A stretch of 64,000 nt of DNA from Aldrovandia affinis (taxonomy: Eukaryota; Chordata; Actinopteri; Notacanthiformes; Halosauridae). The stretch is taken from assembly GCA_029706075.1 (NCBI GenBank), contig JAINUG010000110.1, positions 62,001-126,000 on the forward strand, in the 5' to 3' direction. The position numbers and the translations under genes are program-made. The notes beneath the pieces were generated by a model, which saw only the letters and a program-made list of their open reading frames with translations, ran no database searches and was not told the DNA's origin. Positions 9,356 to 21,190 of this stretch are shown one piece after another (position 1 is the stretch's first letter; each line of letters begins with the position of its first letter).

Positions 9356-9405
9356 AAAAACCTGCATAAACTGTGGCCCTCCAGGACCAGAGAACCCACC
9401 CCTGA

Positions 9406-12055
9406 ATTACAGCAATAGACAATCAGTTTTGACAGGGTTTCATATGTTTTTGGTGGAACACTTTATGTTAAAGTGATGCAGTTATAATGACATTACTTTG
9501 TTCTCTTTAGATAATTATGACATTGTCATTTCACTAAAGGTTTTTCCTTCGATTTTTATTTGTAATTCTTTTGAAAGGTGTCTTAACAAAATGGAACGGA
9601 AATGGATTTGAAGTTTTGCATGTCAGATTAGTTTTTGTAAATGGATTTAGTAGTTCTGATGTGCTATCAATTTAGAAAATTATGCTGGTTTAGCAAAAAA
9701 AATGTCTTTCCCCAAATGGAAAAAAATACATGTACTGTCTTTCCTCTAGAGGGCAGTGTCCTGTTCCTTTATCAGAAATAATACTTTAATTAAAATGTAA
9801 ACATTCAGCTGAAAATAATAAAATTAAACCATAAGATATGCCTTGTTTTAATAGTGCACAACTGAGAATTAGTATGAGTTCTGAGTTTTGGAGCTGCCTT
9901 GCTTCAATAATGAAGATTTGCACTATTCACCTTAAATTAATGCTGGGCCTCTTATAATGACGAAATTAAATTGTGGAGGCCCTTTGTAATACCACCTTTA
10001 AGGCTGACTGAGTCCAAATGTATCTTCACCGAAACTAATAAGTTTAATATATTGTTCCGTTATATTAGTATTAGTATGATTAGTAGATTAGTATGTATGC
10101 ATTCTGAAAACCCCCAAAATAAAAAGTTTCCTAATGCATGAGTAATGAATGGACATCAGATTTCTAGCTTCCTGCAACAGGCTGTTTTTCCTTAATCTGC
10201 ACATGAGCCCTCAAAGCATGTCTGTGTGACTGTCATTTACATCACTTACCTTTAAGAGTGGTTAATGTTTCTTCAAATATTCTGAACAGAATGCATTTTG
10301 AATGTGGTTGTGCCCCTTCTGCTTGTTAGCATGCTGCCAGTGATGTTCTAAAATGGGTATTAATTTAAATGTATTCAAATTATACAAACCTAGCTTAGCC
10401 TAGCAAACATAGAGCCATTTATATCTACAGCTGAGGTATATGTTTGGAGTCTGGATTTAGGCCTTTAAGAATGGTTTTACAAAGCAATTTGGAAATGTAA
10501 TCTGCACAGAGAGGGGGTGAAACACTGAATACTAGGCTATGTATGAGGGTTGCATAGCATGAATTTGGTTACAAAACCAAGATGATATATTTCAAATGAC
10601 CTCATTCAGAATCAGAATTTTAAAATATGGATACCACCTACTGAAGCTCTAATAAAAATATGGAACAACATACGGTATTAAATTTGACATTTAATGTCAC
10701 CTATGAACTGACTGTCAAATGCTTTTTTTGCACAGGAGCACCAACATTATTTTGCCAACAATAGGATTTTATATGATGTAAAATGCTAATCAAATAACAC
10801 AATTAAAAGGTGTATCACTCACACTGACATATATTTTAATGCCATGTCTACGCACATTACCCTATCAACACATCAGCACAGACGGTTTTGTATTAAAGAC
10901 CTTTTAAAGACGTAGGCTGTAGTTGTCATTGCAATGAATATGGGTGATGCTATCCAACATATTTTTCATTAATTGGAAGCAAACTGTCTACTGCATGACA
11001 TATATCATACAATACATACAATTATGATTTGCTCCTCAATGTTTAGAAATGCAACATATGTGCATGTCCTTAATATAATGCTCTGTGAAATAAGCATCTG
11101 CTTGTGCTTTTCTTAAACAGTATACTTACTAACAGTAAGACATTTTAGCCTTCCTAGCCTCTCCAGCAGTGCAGTCATTTTCAGACCTATTAAACCTCTA
11201 AGTAATTGGCAGTTAATCTTGTGTAACACTAAAGAGGGGCACTTCATTTGACCATAATCATATGAATATAAATGTTATGTATGATGTGTGTAGCCTGTTA
11301 GCTTGTGCAGAAATGTATTTGGATATCCAGGTGCAAGAGAAGCTATTGGTGATTATGGCCCATTGATTTGTTTTCTTGGGATTGTGGCTTGGGGTTAAAA
11401 GTGAACCAGCCATTTTAAAGAGTTGACACTAAAAAGTTGAGACAGACAGCTGAATGCAGAGTCCTGAAGGGTGAAGTGGCACATCTATACCTTGAATGGG
11501 TAGAAGTATCTCTGGTGTTTGGATTTAGCTTGGACACTAAGCTCTTTAAAAAAAAAATTGTAGCTTTTTTGAATCAGTGGCAAATCCCAAAGGTTCATGT
11601 CCTGTAATATTGAAGAGAAGGGGAATTAGGGTTTACCAGTATAGTTGACATTGCCAATAACACAAAAAGATATTCACATGCTGCCACAGTGCTACATAAT
11701 GTTTTAAACAAACACATTATTTCTTGAAAGCCAATTGACATTGCATATGTTATTTGAAGTCACAACTTTGATTGAATTGGTTCAACTAAAACATTTAAAA
11801 AAATATATATCTTATAATAAGGTACTTTTTAAAATACCTAAAAATAAAATGCGCTCAAGGCATCAGTCATTCGTTCTATAACATTTCGAGTTTTCCATTT
11901 CGGAGTTTGCGTGTTATTTCATCCTTGGGTCTCTGGGCTTGTAATAGGTAGCCTATTGCTCGAATGATTGTTGCTTGTTTCTTAACTATTTAGACCTTAT
12001 TAAAGTGAAAAAAACATAAGTGTGGTTCTTAACAATTTGGTGGGGATTGCAACTA
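9406..12055. other. Upstream non-coding, AT-rich and repeat-poor
   Basis: No gene or mobile element was recognised over 2.6 kb. Two stretches (10130-10260 and 11120-11235) have a more balanced composition and could be conserved non-coding elements. The region lies just upstream of the putative promoter at 12.06 kb, so distal regulatory sequence is plausible but unproven. Confidence 0.4.
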
Positions 12056-12374
12056 GGGGTATGCTCTGGTGAAATTTACTGGACACATCTGAGCGCGCCG
12101 CACAACGAACGAAGGAAGGAGAGCTGTACCTTATAGTTCTTCTCGTGGCTGACGTATGGAGAAGTGTGCCACCTGCGTGTACGTCATTGTCACCTTGGCC
12201 AATCATGCTACCGCAGTCAGAGAAGCATTTCCCCGGCGCTCTGGGAAATTCCAGTGGTGCTTTAATTAATGAATGGGAGAGGAGCGAAGATCTGACCGCT
12301 GCACAACCGACATCAGGAAAAAGGGACTTTGCACAGCCCTTCATAAAGTGTACTGCAATTAGTTAGGACCAGTG
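12056..12374 (+). promoter_or_regulatory. Putative CpG-richer RNA polymerase II promoter
   Basis: CpG dinucleotides cluster here (GAGCGCGCCGCACAACGAAC, CCCCGGCGCTCTGGG, GACCGCTGCACAACCGAC) in an otherwise AT-rich region. Two TGACGTA motifs of CRE/ATF type lie 30 bp apart in opposite orientation (12150-12156 plus strand, 12180-12186 minus strand). A CCAAT box on the plus strand (12199-12203) follows. There is no good TATA box; CTTCATAAAGTG at 12340-12351 is the nearest. With the strong donor at 12453, this fits a cAMP-responsive or neuronal-type promoter. The motifs are seen directly and the function is inferred. The minus-strand frame of 114 codons across it is open only because of the local GC content. 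Confidence 0.5.
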
Positions 12375-12452
12375 GATCTAACACTTGTGGACCGAGTCAC
12401 CAACCTTATTGCCAGTGACTTTAATCTCTCAGTTGTTGTACGTCTCTAAAAG
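12375..12452 (+). other. Putative non-coding first exon ending in a strong splice donor
   Basis: The sequence ends ..CGTCTCTAAAAG followed by GTAAGC at 12453, a near-consensus 5' splice site. No long frame opens within it, so it would be 5' untranslated sequence. Its start is arbitrary; transcription could begin anywhere from about 12250. No matching acceptor or coding exon can be named with confidence in the remaining 51 kb. The first intron would therefore be very long, as is common in developmental and neuronal genes. I do not recognise the gene. Confidence 0.4.
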
Positions 12453-14390
12453 GTAAGCAGTACTTTTTATCGAAACAACCATACGTATATGTTGTGCAAT
12501 GAAACATGAAGAGACGGCAGCAGATGATTGAATGGGGTGGATTGGGGACAGTGCCGTCTGCACCGCATCTTTAGCTAGGAGTCCATTCTGATTAGAAGTT
12601 TATTTGTGAGCTTGAGCTATACAATAAGCCTCTAAACGTTATTCGAGGCGTGCGCTTAATGAGCCAAATACGACGTGACAGGTAGTTTCAGTAAGTAGGT
12701 TTTGAATGTGATTGTTTTGTCGGTTAGCTACGTTTGACCGCGTTAGACTTATTTTATGAGAGAACTAGCACAAAACAACATAAAGTACGGGTAATAGTTG
12801 TATAAGTGCTTTTTAAGTCCAACATCCTACAAGACACAAGTGTGAATTAACAAGGGCACAAACTACACAGAAAGCCTTGTGTTAGCTGTGCTGTAAATAA
12901 CAAATAGTTGAAAATAGATGTCCTACCTCTTGAGACTGTACAGGGAGTTACAGGCTAAATTGTAGGCTATTTGGATTATATATCAATTTTATTTTATCCT
13001 CACATATTAACGGTGCAATTCACAACAGGATGAATTCATATCAACACTCTTTTGGACATGTTTTCGGACCCGAATTCTAAGTCAGTGTTGCATAGCTGTT
13101 CATCAAATGCACAGCTCTTGCCACAAATAAAGAAATACATAATAAATAAATAAAACCAGCAACTACATCTCGTAGATTGTTCCAGATTTTCCGAACGTCC
13201 TTAAAGACTTAATTTATGAAACAACAAATGTGTGAATGAATTATATGTTGATTAGCTACTGCCAATCAACAACTTCTGAGGATACTTGGCGGTTCATATT
13301 TCAGGGAGGTTGATTTATATGAGGGTTTAAATTATTGAAGGCTTAATTGAGTCAACTGATGACTGATGTTTGGTAAGATAAGAACCATTCCTTTCAAAAT
13401 GTCCTTACTTGGTATCAGGGCAGTGCGTCTGGTGTTCACACATTTCAAGTAAGCAAGGACAAAGGAATGCTAGCTTACTGTTTCGATTTAAAATGTGATC
13501 TGTGATTTGGGTGATAATCTATGCGACATTGTGGAATACTTGAATATACCAAGGGGGGCTGAATCACTGCTTTGCATGGAGTGTACAGTAGCTTATTTTT
13601 ATAGAAAAAGATCAGCTGTTGCATTGTGGACCAAAAGTAGTATGTGGATAATTATGTGAGGTGAATCATCAGAATCTATGGATACCAAATACAGTGAATA
13701 TAAGGGCTGAATATAAATGTAGAAAAGATTAATATAATGGCTATTTCTGCATGGTTAAATAGTACTTGAACTTGAAGATATCAAGAAGTGCTATTATTAA
13801 AATGTCTTGTGCGTTGTTATATGGAATGGAACTGTCTTTCTTGGGCATTGAACCAAAGTTGCACAAATACAATATGTTAGATGATTATTTTTCCTGGAAT
13901 CACTTATGTTCACTGAGTTTTAATGGTCCGGTCAATATCGTCACAGCGTCAAAGTGCTCATGCAATTAAAATGTCCCATTGAACTAACTGGTCAAATGGC
14001 ACTGCCACTTAACAGAAAAGATATAGACTCATGAATGATTTGTCCCCAGTTTGGCTAAATTGTATCTGAAATCATTATCTAGATACAGCAATTATTCTAT
14101 TGTGCAAGTACTACATTGGTGCTGGGAAAATAAGTGCAGAGAAATTAGTAATTCACATTGAAATCTGTCATCTGATTGAATAAAGGTATGGTCCAGTAAT
14201 ACTAATCATACTTGTAGTCTCCTTTTTTCAATAACAGTAATTACACCTATATATTTCCATAATTGCAAATATAGGTAAGTCTGTCATTTATTTTTGCATG
14301 GCAGTTGAAAAATACTTTCTTATTTTATTTTCCAGCACTTCAGTAATAGGGCAATATGGGCTTTTCAATTGTTTATCCCCACATTATCCC
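12453..14390 (+). other. Putative intron start, non-coding
   Basis: The first 330 bases keep the higher CpG content of the promoter block; after that the sequence becomes AT-rich. No repeat family was recognised apart from an AATAAATAAATAAAA run near 13140. Confidence 0.4.
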
Positions 14391-14395
14391 CACAG

Positions 14396-14640
14396 CCTGA
14401 TGAATGGGTGCACCCGGTGTTCTGGGGCCATTTTATTCCAGAAAAAAACAACCGTTTCCATTTCCACTACCTGCAGCCAGCCAAATGCATTTCTACAGAG
14501 TCATCATTGGTACATCTCTCTTTATCTGCGGACTGTTCACCCCGAACAGCTGGCTTTACTGGTGTTGCCAACGGTTTTTTGTCAGGGAAGAGTTAAAGCA
14601 AACAAACCCTCTTTCACTAATTCTAATTTTGATGACTAAG
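14396..14640 (+). other. GC-richer island after an acceptor-like site
   Basis: A pyrimidine-rich run with CCCCACAG ends at 14395 and is followed by 200 bases open in all three plus frames. One frame begins PDEWVHPVFWGHFIPEKNN. No good donor follows and no protein family was recognised. It could be a conserved non-coding element, an exon of an unknown or non-coding transcript, or chance. Confidence 0.2.
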
Positions 14641-14719
14641 TGTCTAGAAATGGATGCTTAATTCATGATTTAATACCCAAAGTGTAATTATTTCACACAT
14701 CTAATCAAGTATTTTTTAG

Positions 14720-15180
14720 TGTGCATGTAGTGCTGTGCATCTTACAGTCCTTTAAGTGAGCTTTTATTTCACGTTCCGTTCATGGGAGTTGTCTATGATT
14801 TTCCCGCAGCAAATTTGCACGGCATGAATCCTGAGCCCATTGTTACAGTGTCAGCCTTTGTGTGAATTGCACTGATAAGTGCCAGTGCTCTCATGGCCTG
14901 ACCCTCCAGCACACTGAACCACCCAGAGATAGACAGGAGGGTGCCCGTTCACCACGTTTCACAGATAACATTTGAATTTGTTTTCCTCCTTCTTCCCAGA
15001 AGGCTCGGATGAACGCAGTGCCCTGCCCCATGTTTGTAGGTGTAGCCTACCTCTTCGCAAGAGGTCTCGATATTCACCAAAAGGACGTGGATGGCAGCAC
15101 AAGCCAAAGATATGATCAATACTCCCTCAGAGCATTGATTAAAATTCAGGAGCTTCACTCTAAAATGCAGTTAGTGGAAT
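14720..15180. promoter_or_regulatory. Candidate conserved non-coding island
   Basis: Balanced composition, no frame and no repeat set this stretch apart from the AT-rich flanks. It holds TTTTCCCGCAGCAAATTTGC and CAGTGCTCTCATGGCCTGAC. Regulatory function is inferred from texture only. Confidence 0.2.
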
Positions 15181-16525
15181 AGGGGACAAGCTAATACACA
15201 GATGAGGCAACCCAAATTTGGACTCTTCAATATATATATTTTTTTTTTTTGGTTTGACATTTTCCAACAGCTGAATTATGTAAATGTATTTCTTTGTATT
15301 TGATTACAGATCTCACATCTGACAATTATACCACATTAGAAATATATGACTTCAATAGTTCATTGTCTCTTCTGCGCTGTGTTTGATACTGGACACATCT
15401 GAGCACTGTGTTTGATATATAACATTAATGGTCAACCAAACATCACCAAAGTAACAGAGAAATCATGTACATAGAAGTAAATAGTAAAAACACATATACC
15501 CAATCACGCTACCTACATAAAATAAACAATACATTTTCACATCTATAAATTGATAGTTAAGAAGGTAAGAATGTTCATTACAGTACGTATGTAGCTATAT
15601 TCTTTATATGTTCAATGCTGTGTCTATCACTGCAAAGTAGCTTTCTCTGTGACAGAACTGCTTTAAGGAAATGATGAACTGCCACAGTGTCAAGGCAAAT
15701 ATGTTGAATGATAAATAAACATCAGCTAACTGCAATATGAGAAAAGTAAGAGGAATTAAATTTAGGAGGAAAAACATAACCTACACATTTATGTCAGTAC
15801 AAACCTTTTACATAAACCATACAAATACTGTTGATCTAATCAAAAGGCAACCATTAGATAAATTAATCTTAATCCTAATCAGTCTGGCTGCACAAAAATA
15901 TTGTTGTATTGCTGTTTTCAAAATATATAATCATTTAAGAATGCAACATGGTCTATGCTATAAAGCAGATGGCTACACTATATTGGTATATGCATTAGTA
16001 ATGGTAATTTAATACTGGATTTGAAGGGTTATTGTACAACATGCAGTAACAGAAAGCACGTCATCAAGTAGTGGAATGTAGCTACATTTATTTCGCCTAC
16101 CTAACGAGGGCACGGGTCACAGTCTCAAGGACATCATCATTCATTAGCTCTGGATCATATCACCCAGCCTAAATCTTAAAAAGGACTGGCTCAAATCTCA
16201 GTGGAAAAAAAAGAAGGAAAATGGCTCGTACCTGATACATTGTGGCAAGGCAGGACATTGAATGAATATTGAATTCAGTGCCTTCGCTGATCTGTGAGAT
16301 AATGTCTCTGATGGCTTTTGGAGTAAGCTGATAGCTGACCGGAGTGCACACCCACCTGCTTGAATCTGAATTTAAAATCCCCAAGGCATCACTATATGAA
16401 GGTGGCTGCCCCTGGAGCAGATCGTGACCTATTGTCAGATAGCTTATGCATGTGGCTCGTTGCGTGATGTGGGGCACCTGATGAGATCTGACAGCGAGAT
16501 GACAGTGGAATCCACCACATACTAT
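15181..16525. other. Non-coding, AT-rich
   Basis: It includes a T-rich run at 15237-15250 and no recognised gene. The frames at 15737-16012 (plus) and 16169-16477 (minus) resemble no protein that I know. Confidence 0.4.
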
Positions 16526-16623
16526 CGATTAAATGAATAAGGGCATCCTCCTGTTGGGGAAATGTATGAAAAGATCCCTATACATCAGAGGAACAGACAT
16601 GAAAAAATACATGATATTCATAG
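16526..16623 (+). repeat. Duplicated segment, copy 1
   Basis: The blocks TAAATGAATAAGGGCATCCT, CCTGTTGGGG, AATGTATGAAAAGATCCCTA, CATCAGAGGAACAGACATGA and ATACATGAT recur in the same order and orientation at 17840-17930. I do not recognise a transposon. It may be a small unknown repeat family or a local duplication. Confidence 0.75.
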
Positions 16624-16636
16624 CACATTGTCATAG

Positions 16637-16836
16637 GGATGTCCAATCTTATCCAAGAAGGGCTAGTGTGGGTGCAGGCTTTTGTTGTAGCCCAGCACTA
16701 ACACACCTGATTTGACTAATGAAGGTCTCGATTGAAGACCACGATTGGTGAATTAGTTGAATCAGGCTTTTTAGTTCTGGGCTAGAACAAAAGCCTGCAC
16801 CCACACCGGCCCTTCTCGGATAAGATTGGACACCCC
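16637..16836. mobile_element. Palindromic MITE, 200 bp, hAT-like
   Basis: The two ends are inverted copies. GGATGTCCAATCTTATCCAA at the left mirrors GGATAAGATTGGACACCCC at the right, and GGGTGCAGGCTTTTGTTGTA mirrors AGAACAAAAGCCTGCACCC. The palindrome extends almost to the centre. The direct repeat TGTCATAG flanks both sides (16629-16636 and 16837-16844), which fits the 8-bp target duplication of hAT elements. It encodes no protein and would be mobilised only in trans. An intact duplication suggests a fairly recent insertion. Confidence 0.88.
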
Positions 16837-16844
16837 TGTCATAG

Positions 16845-17835
16845 ATCCTAATATTTTAGTGTGGGGGCGATGAAACTGATGGGTTCTTTTCTGTCTTCAA
16901 TTTTTCAGTTCTTTATACAGTAGTGAATTTCTTTCACTTGCCTCATACAATTGTGGTAGTGTAGGGTCTTCACAAAATACAAATGTTTCTTCTTTGAAGG
17001 GGAATATAAATAAACAAGGTCCACTGAAAACATAATTTTACACAAATAAATATTTATCAGTCTTATTTCCCATATTTCCCATAATGTCCACACTATTTCT
17101 ATTTTTGTTATTTGCTTAACTTCAAGGACACCTGCACAGCTCTCAGTTTATTAAGAACATTCGTGTTGTTGTAGGTAGCTGTCTCAAGGAATAAATATTA
17201 ACTTCTGTGATTTTTAGCACAGCGAAGGAGCATATTGTGCTTGGATTTGCTGATGACCTTCCTTTCAGTTGGTAAATGTTGGACTATTTCCAAGGCATTG
17301 GCTTTTGAAGTGTCTTATTTGAAGCTCTCTCTCGGTTAGGGATTAGCACCGTGGTTTGTTTTCATATTTGCTGTGTTCTTTATGACGTGTGAAAGGACCG
17401 ATAGAAGCCCGTGGGCTTAATACCCTTAGTTTTCCATGTACCTCTGCTACTGTGGACTACTTTCGGCACAGAGCCGAAATAAATCGATTAGTGAGATTTC
17501 AGGTTTTTAAAAGTGTGAACAACTTTGGTTTTTACTCTTAATGTACAGTTATTTTTCCCCCATTGTACATTAGGCTACCCTTTGTGTCTAACAAGGGCCA
17601 TATGTTTTTATGTTGGCCAACATCACTTTAGTATCTGCACCACTACACCAAAGTCACCAGACTTATGGACACCAGGTCTGTTTGGCTGTTTGACATCTGT
17701 GCCTCTCTCCTCTCATTACACTCATTCACAGTTTATAGGAGTGGAATGACTCAAGGCTGGCTTCTCTCTTCATAGATCATGTGAGGTGGTTCTGCTGAGC
17801 TGGTCCGGTTATGTACATCCTGCATTGTGTGATCT
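16845..17835. other. Non-coding, nothing recognised
   Basis: Sequence between the MITE and the second copy of the duplicated segment, with no gene or known repeat. Confidence 0.4.
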
Positions 17836-17934
17836 GGGTTTAAATGAAGAAGGGTGTCCTCCTGTTGGGGAATGTATGAAAATAACCCTATCCATCAGAG
17901 GAACAGACATGAAAGAAATACATGATAGGCAGCA
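17836..17934 (+). repeat. Duplicated segment, copy 2
   Basis: It matches copy 1 through AAATGAAGAAGGGTGTCCTC, CTGTTGGGGAATGTATGAAA, ATAACCCTATCCATCAGAGG and AACAGACATGAAAGAAATAC, with a few substitutions and one-base indels. The spacing from copy 1 is about 1.3 kb. Confidence 0.75.
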
Positions 17935-18485
17935 TGCTCATTTTTTTGAATTACAACCTAATCTATGAGAAAGTCCTCACATTGCACAAGAGACACAGTG
18001 CAAAAGGGTTGTAGTCCTGCCAACTCCTTCCTGGCAGTCTCAAACAGCAAGTTTGTAGCATGGATTTGTGAAAACTGATGAACTACTCTACGCAGCTAGC
18101 TGTTACACACATAATTATACAGCATAAAGTGTTCTGAAGGTTTATATTTTAAGTCCTTGGATGAGATTAATATGTACCTGCCCTGCTATTTACCGTGTCA
18201 TTAATCGGCGTTAGTTGAGGATATATCCATATCTATACACTTGATAACTGAAGAGCACCACATCCCGGGTAGCTTTCTCAGCATGTTCATCCCTGAACTA
18301 CAGCTGAACAACATTAAAACATTTTCCATCAGTGTTCAAGAAGAATGATTCTCAGTTGTATCTGTTAAAGATCTCAATACTTTTATTCTGGGAGTCACAA
18401 TTTTTAAAATCCTAAAAAACCAACCACTTGTGGAACATTTCCATTTTAATGGAGGTAATTCAGTCGTTAGGTAGTTCTGTCAAGC

Positions 18486-18564
18486 TTGAGTGTGTATGTG
18501 TGCATGTGTGTGGATGCGTGCGTGCATGTTCGTGCATGCATCCATATGTGTGTGTGTGTGGTGA
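18486..18564. repeat. Interrupted (TG)n / TGCG-rich low-complexity tract
   Basis: Alternating purine-pyrimidine sequence with TG, CATG and GTGCG units. It accounts for the cysteine-valine frames on the plus strand and the histidine-threonine frames on the minus strand. Confidence 0.9.
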
Positions 18565-20435
18565 GACTGCAGCCTATACTTAGGAGAAATTTGAGCTTGT
18601 CAAATCCAAGGCTTTCATTTTTGTACAAAACATCTGAAATATTAAAATTCCCTTTAATGCCGCTGAGCATTTTTCCTCATCCTGGTTTGAACTTAAATGT
18701 TGCGATTTATGTCATTTTTTTAACTGGAAGGGTGTCCCAGGCAAGCCAGGCAAGCCAAATAATATATTCCACTCTCATACAAATTGCTCTGGGTTTGTAC
18801 AGCATTCCTGCAGTTGCATTTTTAGAGAATATCCGCTTAGTCTTCCTCTCCTGGGTTCGTTCATACTACAAAGTTATGTGGTTTGACTGACATCAAGTCT
18901 CTCAATCTTTTCTCATGAAAGCGGACTTTAGCTTTGTTCACATGTTACCAACTCTGCCATGCTGGACTGGAAATTACTGCATTTAGTAAACTGCAAACTG
19001 CTTATAAAATATTTGTGCAATATTATTGAAATGAACCTAGAACAGTTCAGCACCTACCTGTGTTAAGTTTATCCATCCTGGTCTGTACATTCTGTCTAAT
19101 GCCACCTCATGTTGTAGCTAACATTCAATGAAAGATTCATTGTTTACAGAGGAAATGTCTCCATGCTTGCCATAATTCCACAAAGAAAAGGAATCAAGGA
19201 GGGACAAGCTTCTTGCATTTCTTCCTATGTTTTCAAATGCTTTGGTTTCAGGCAGAACCACAGGCCATGGTGTAAGATTAATGCTAGAAAAAAGAAGCAA
19301 TATTTCTGGTTCTCAGAGACAACAGCAGAGTTAATGGTTTGTTTTGCATCTACTAGTGAAACTCATTAACACTTCAAGCATGCCTCCCTCTTCATGGTAT
19401 TCTAATTATGGAATCAATCTTCAAACGTCCCATAAGTCAGCTGTTTTTTCAGGAAGAATGTGAAATGCCAATTTCTCATGTAAATATGCTTTATTTTTGA
19501 CTCTCTCCTTACATGGTCAATCATCAAAAATGTTTTTTTTTAACTGTCAGTTGCCTTTCGAAAGATGGTATACTATTGAACGTTATCTTTAAACTGCACC
19601 ATATATTTTCATTCACTTTATGTCACTGTCACTGTGTATATGTCACATTACTTAAATTAAAATTATAATACTGATTGATGGGCATTAGAGACAACAGTTG
19701 TTTGGTTTGGTTGAAAATGAAACCTTTTTTTTCACTGTAATATCATTTTTATTATACCCTTTTTCCTATAATCCTCTCTGTACAGTACTGTAGATCTGCC
19801 CATACTTGTCTTTTAAGCAGAGAAATATCAAATATTACATTTAAAAATGTAAACGTGGGATAAGCACTTGTATTTTTGTGTTAGGTCTGTGTTTATGAGC
19901 TAAAAGGCTATTAAATATGAGTTTACAAGAATTTGAAAGAGAAAGCAAAAAATAATAATCATCATGTGTTGGAACAACAATGGATGATGACTGACTGTAT
20001 GGTACAATAATAATAATTATAATTATAAATGACAATAGAAAATAATAACTGTGGGTAATACCTAAGATGGAGTACTGAAAGATCTATCCATATATTTTTG
20101 AAACAAAAGTTCCCTCATGCAGACCTTTTAGGTTCAACAACTTATAATGACCAGAACTTCATAGTTGGATCAGTTCGGAATGCATAGAGCACAGTCCTCC
20201 AAGTAATACATTCTCTTCAGGGTTAATTACCTCTGTAGATGTGAGGATTTTGCAAGAGGATCAGTGTGTGACTATAAGCTTTGGAGTGGAGCAGGCTCAC
20301 TAGTTCACAATATAAGCATGCATAAATCATAATGCCTCGAGGAAATAGGTACTGCACACTCTCATGTTTAAAGTATTTTAGCTCTTTAGTCTGTCATGTA
20401 AAATATTTATCTTGCCATATATCTGTGTTGGCCTT
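18565..20435. other. Non-coding, AT-rich
   Basis: No gene recognised. An AATAATAATAATTATAATTA run near 20003-20030 is low complexity. Confidence 0.4.
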
Positions 20436-21190
20436 TGCACCACATCAGTTAGTGTTAGCGCTGGCCTAAGTGCTCCATACAGAAGACCCTGTTAAATAGG
20501 CCTTTTTTTGCTTTCTTTTGTCCTGAAGCGGTTGTCTACATCTCTCCGCTCTCATATGGCGAGGAGCCACGGCCAAGGAAGATTCGATTTATGGCAAATG
20601 TTTTAGCATCTCCCCCTCTCCCTCAAGCTTTATGTAAATAAATCAATAAGCCCCTTAACATTTGTCATTCTGTGCAGAATCGGGGAGAGAGCACTAAACT
20701 GCCCTTATATGACAATGGCTCCAGTTCAGCTCTGCTGGAGTCAGGTGTAATCCCTGCTAATGCAGGCAGACAGCGCAGAGAAAGATGTCGACTGCGCGGC
20801 TGCCAAGCACATAACGGTGTCTTATTTCCGCACACTTACCAAAGGCTATTCCTCTCACTCTTATCAAGTGGTCATTCCTGTTGGATTTTGACTGGAGCAA
20901 CCGCTGTCTGATTGTGCTCCCCTGAGCCGCACTGTAACGCCTGTGACCAGGGGGGCAGTTACTGACGGCTTCCATATGTGGCTGTTTAAACCACCCATAT
21001 CCAATACTTTCATCTCCGCGCTTCCCAAATTTGGGTTTCTCTTCTCCTTGGTGGTCAACGAATCTGTATTAATCATTCCTCTCCACACGCCCATGTGCCT
21101 AGTATCAGATTGCCTACTGGAAATCCAGGGCTTTGTGAGTCATTCCATGAAAATATGTTTTCATTCTCTGTTTAAAGTTGGCATTTAATT
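20436..21190. promoter_or_regulatory. Candidate conserved non-coding element cluster
   Basis: Over 700 bp the composition rises to near-balanced GC with scattered CpGs. An AT-rich core (TTTATGTAAATAAATCAATA near 20630) holds forkhead/POU/PBX-like motifs. No frame is sustained by splice signals and no repeat is recognised. The texture resembles developmental enhancers in vertebrate gene deserts; this is inference. Confidence 0.3.

Larger units (their letters stand above)
8834..9405. repeat. Composite MITE-like repeat with inverted ends and SINE-derived interior
   Basis: The left border AGCAGGGGTGGGCAAGGAGG and the right border (reverse complement AGGGGTGGGTTCTCTGGTCC, then TGGAGGGCCACAGTTTATGC) are degenerate inverted copies of the same fish repeat end. 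Between them lie two tandem SINE-like units. The simplest reading is one MITE-like repeat, or two opposed copies, holding a SINE pair. Confidence 0.55.

Noticed and set aside
12000..12344. 114-codon minus-strand frame over the promoter block
   Set aside because: Explained by local GC content with few stop codons; no known product.
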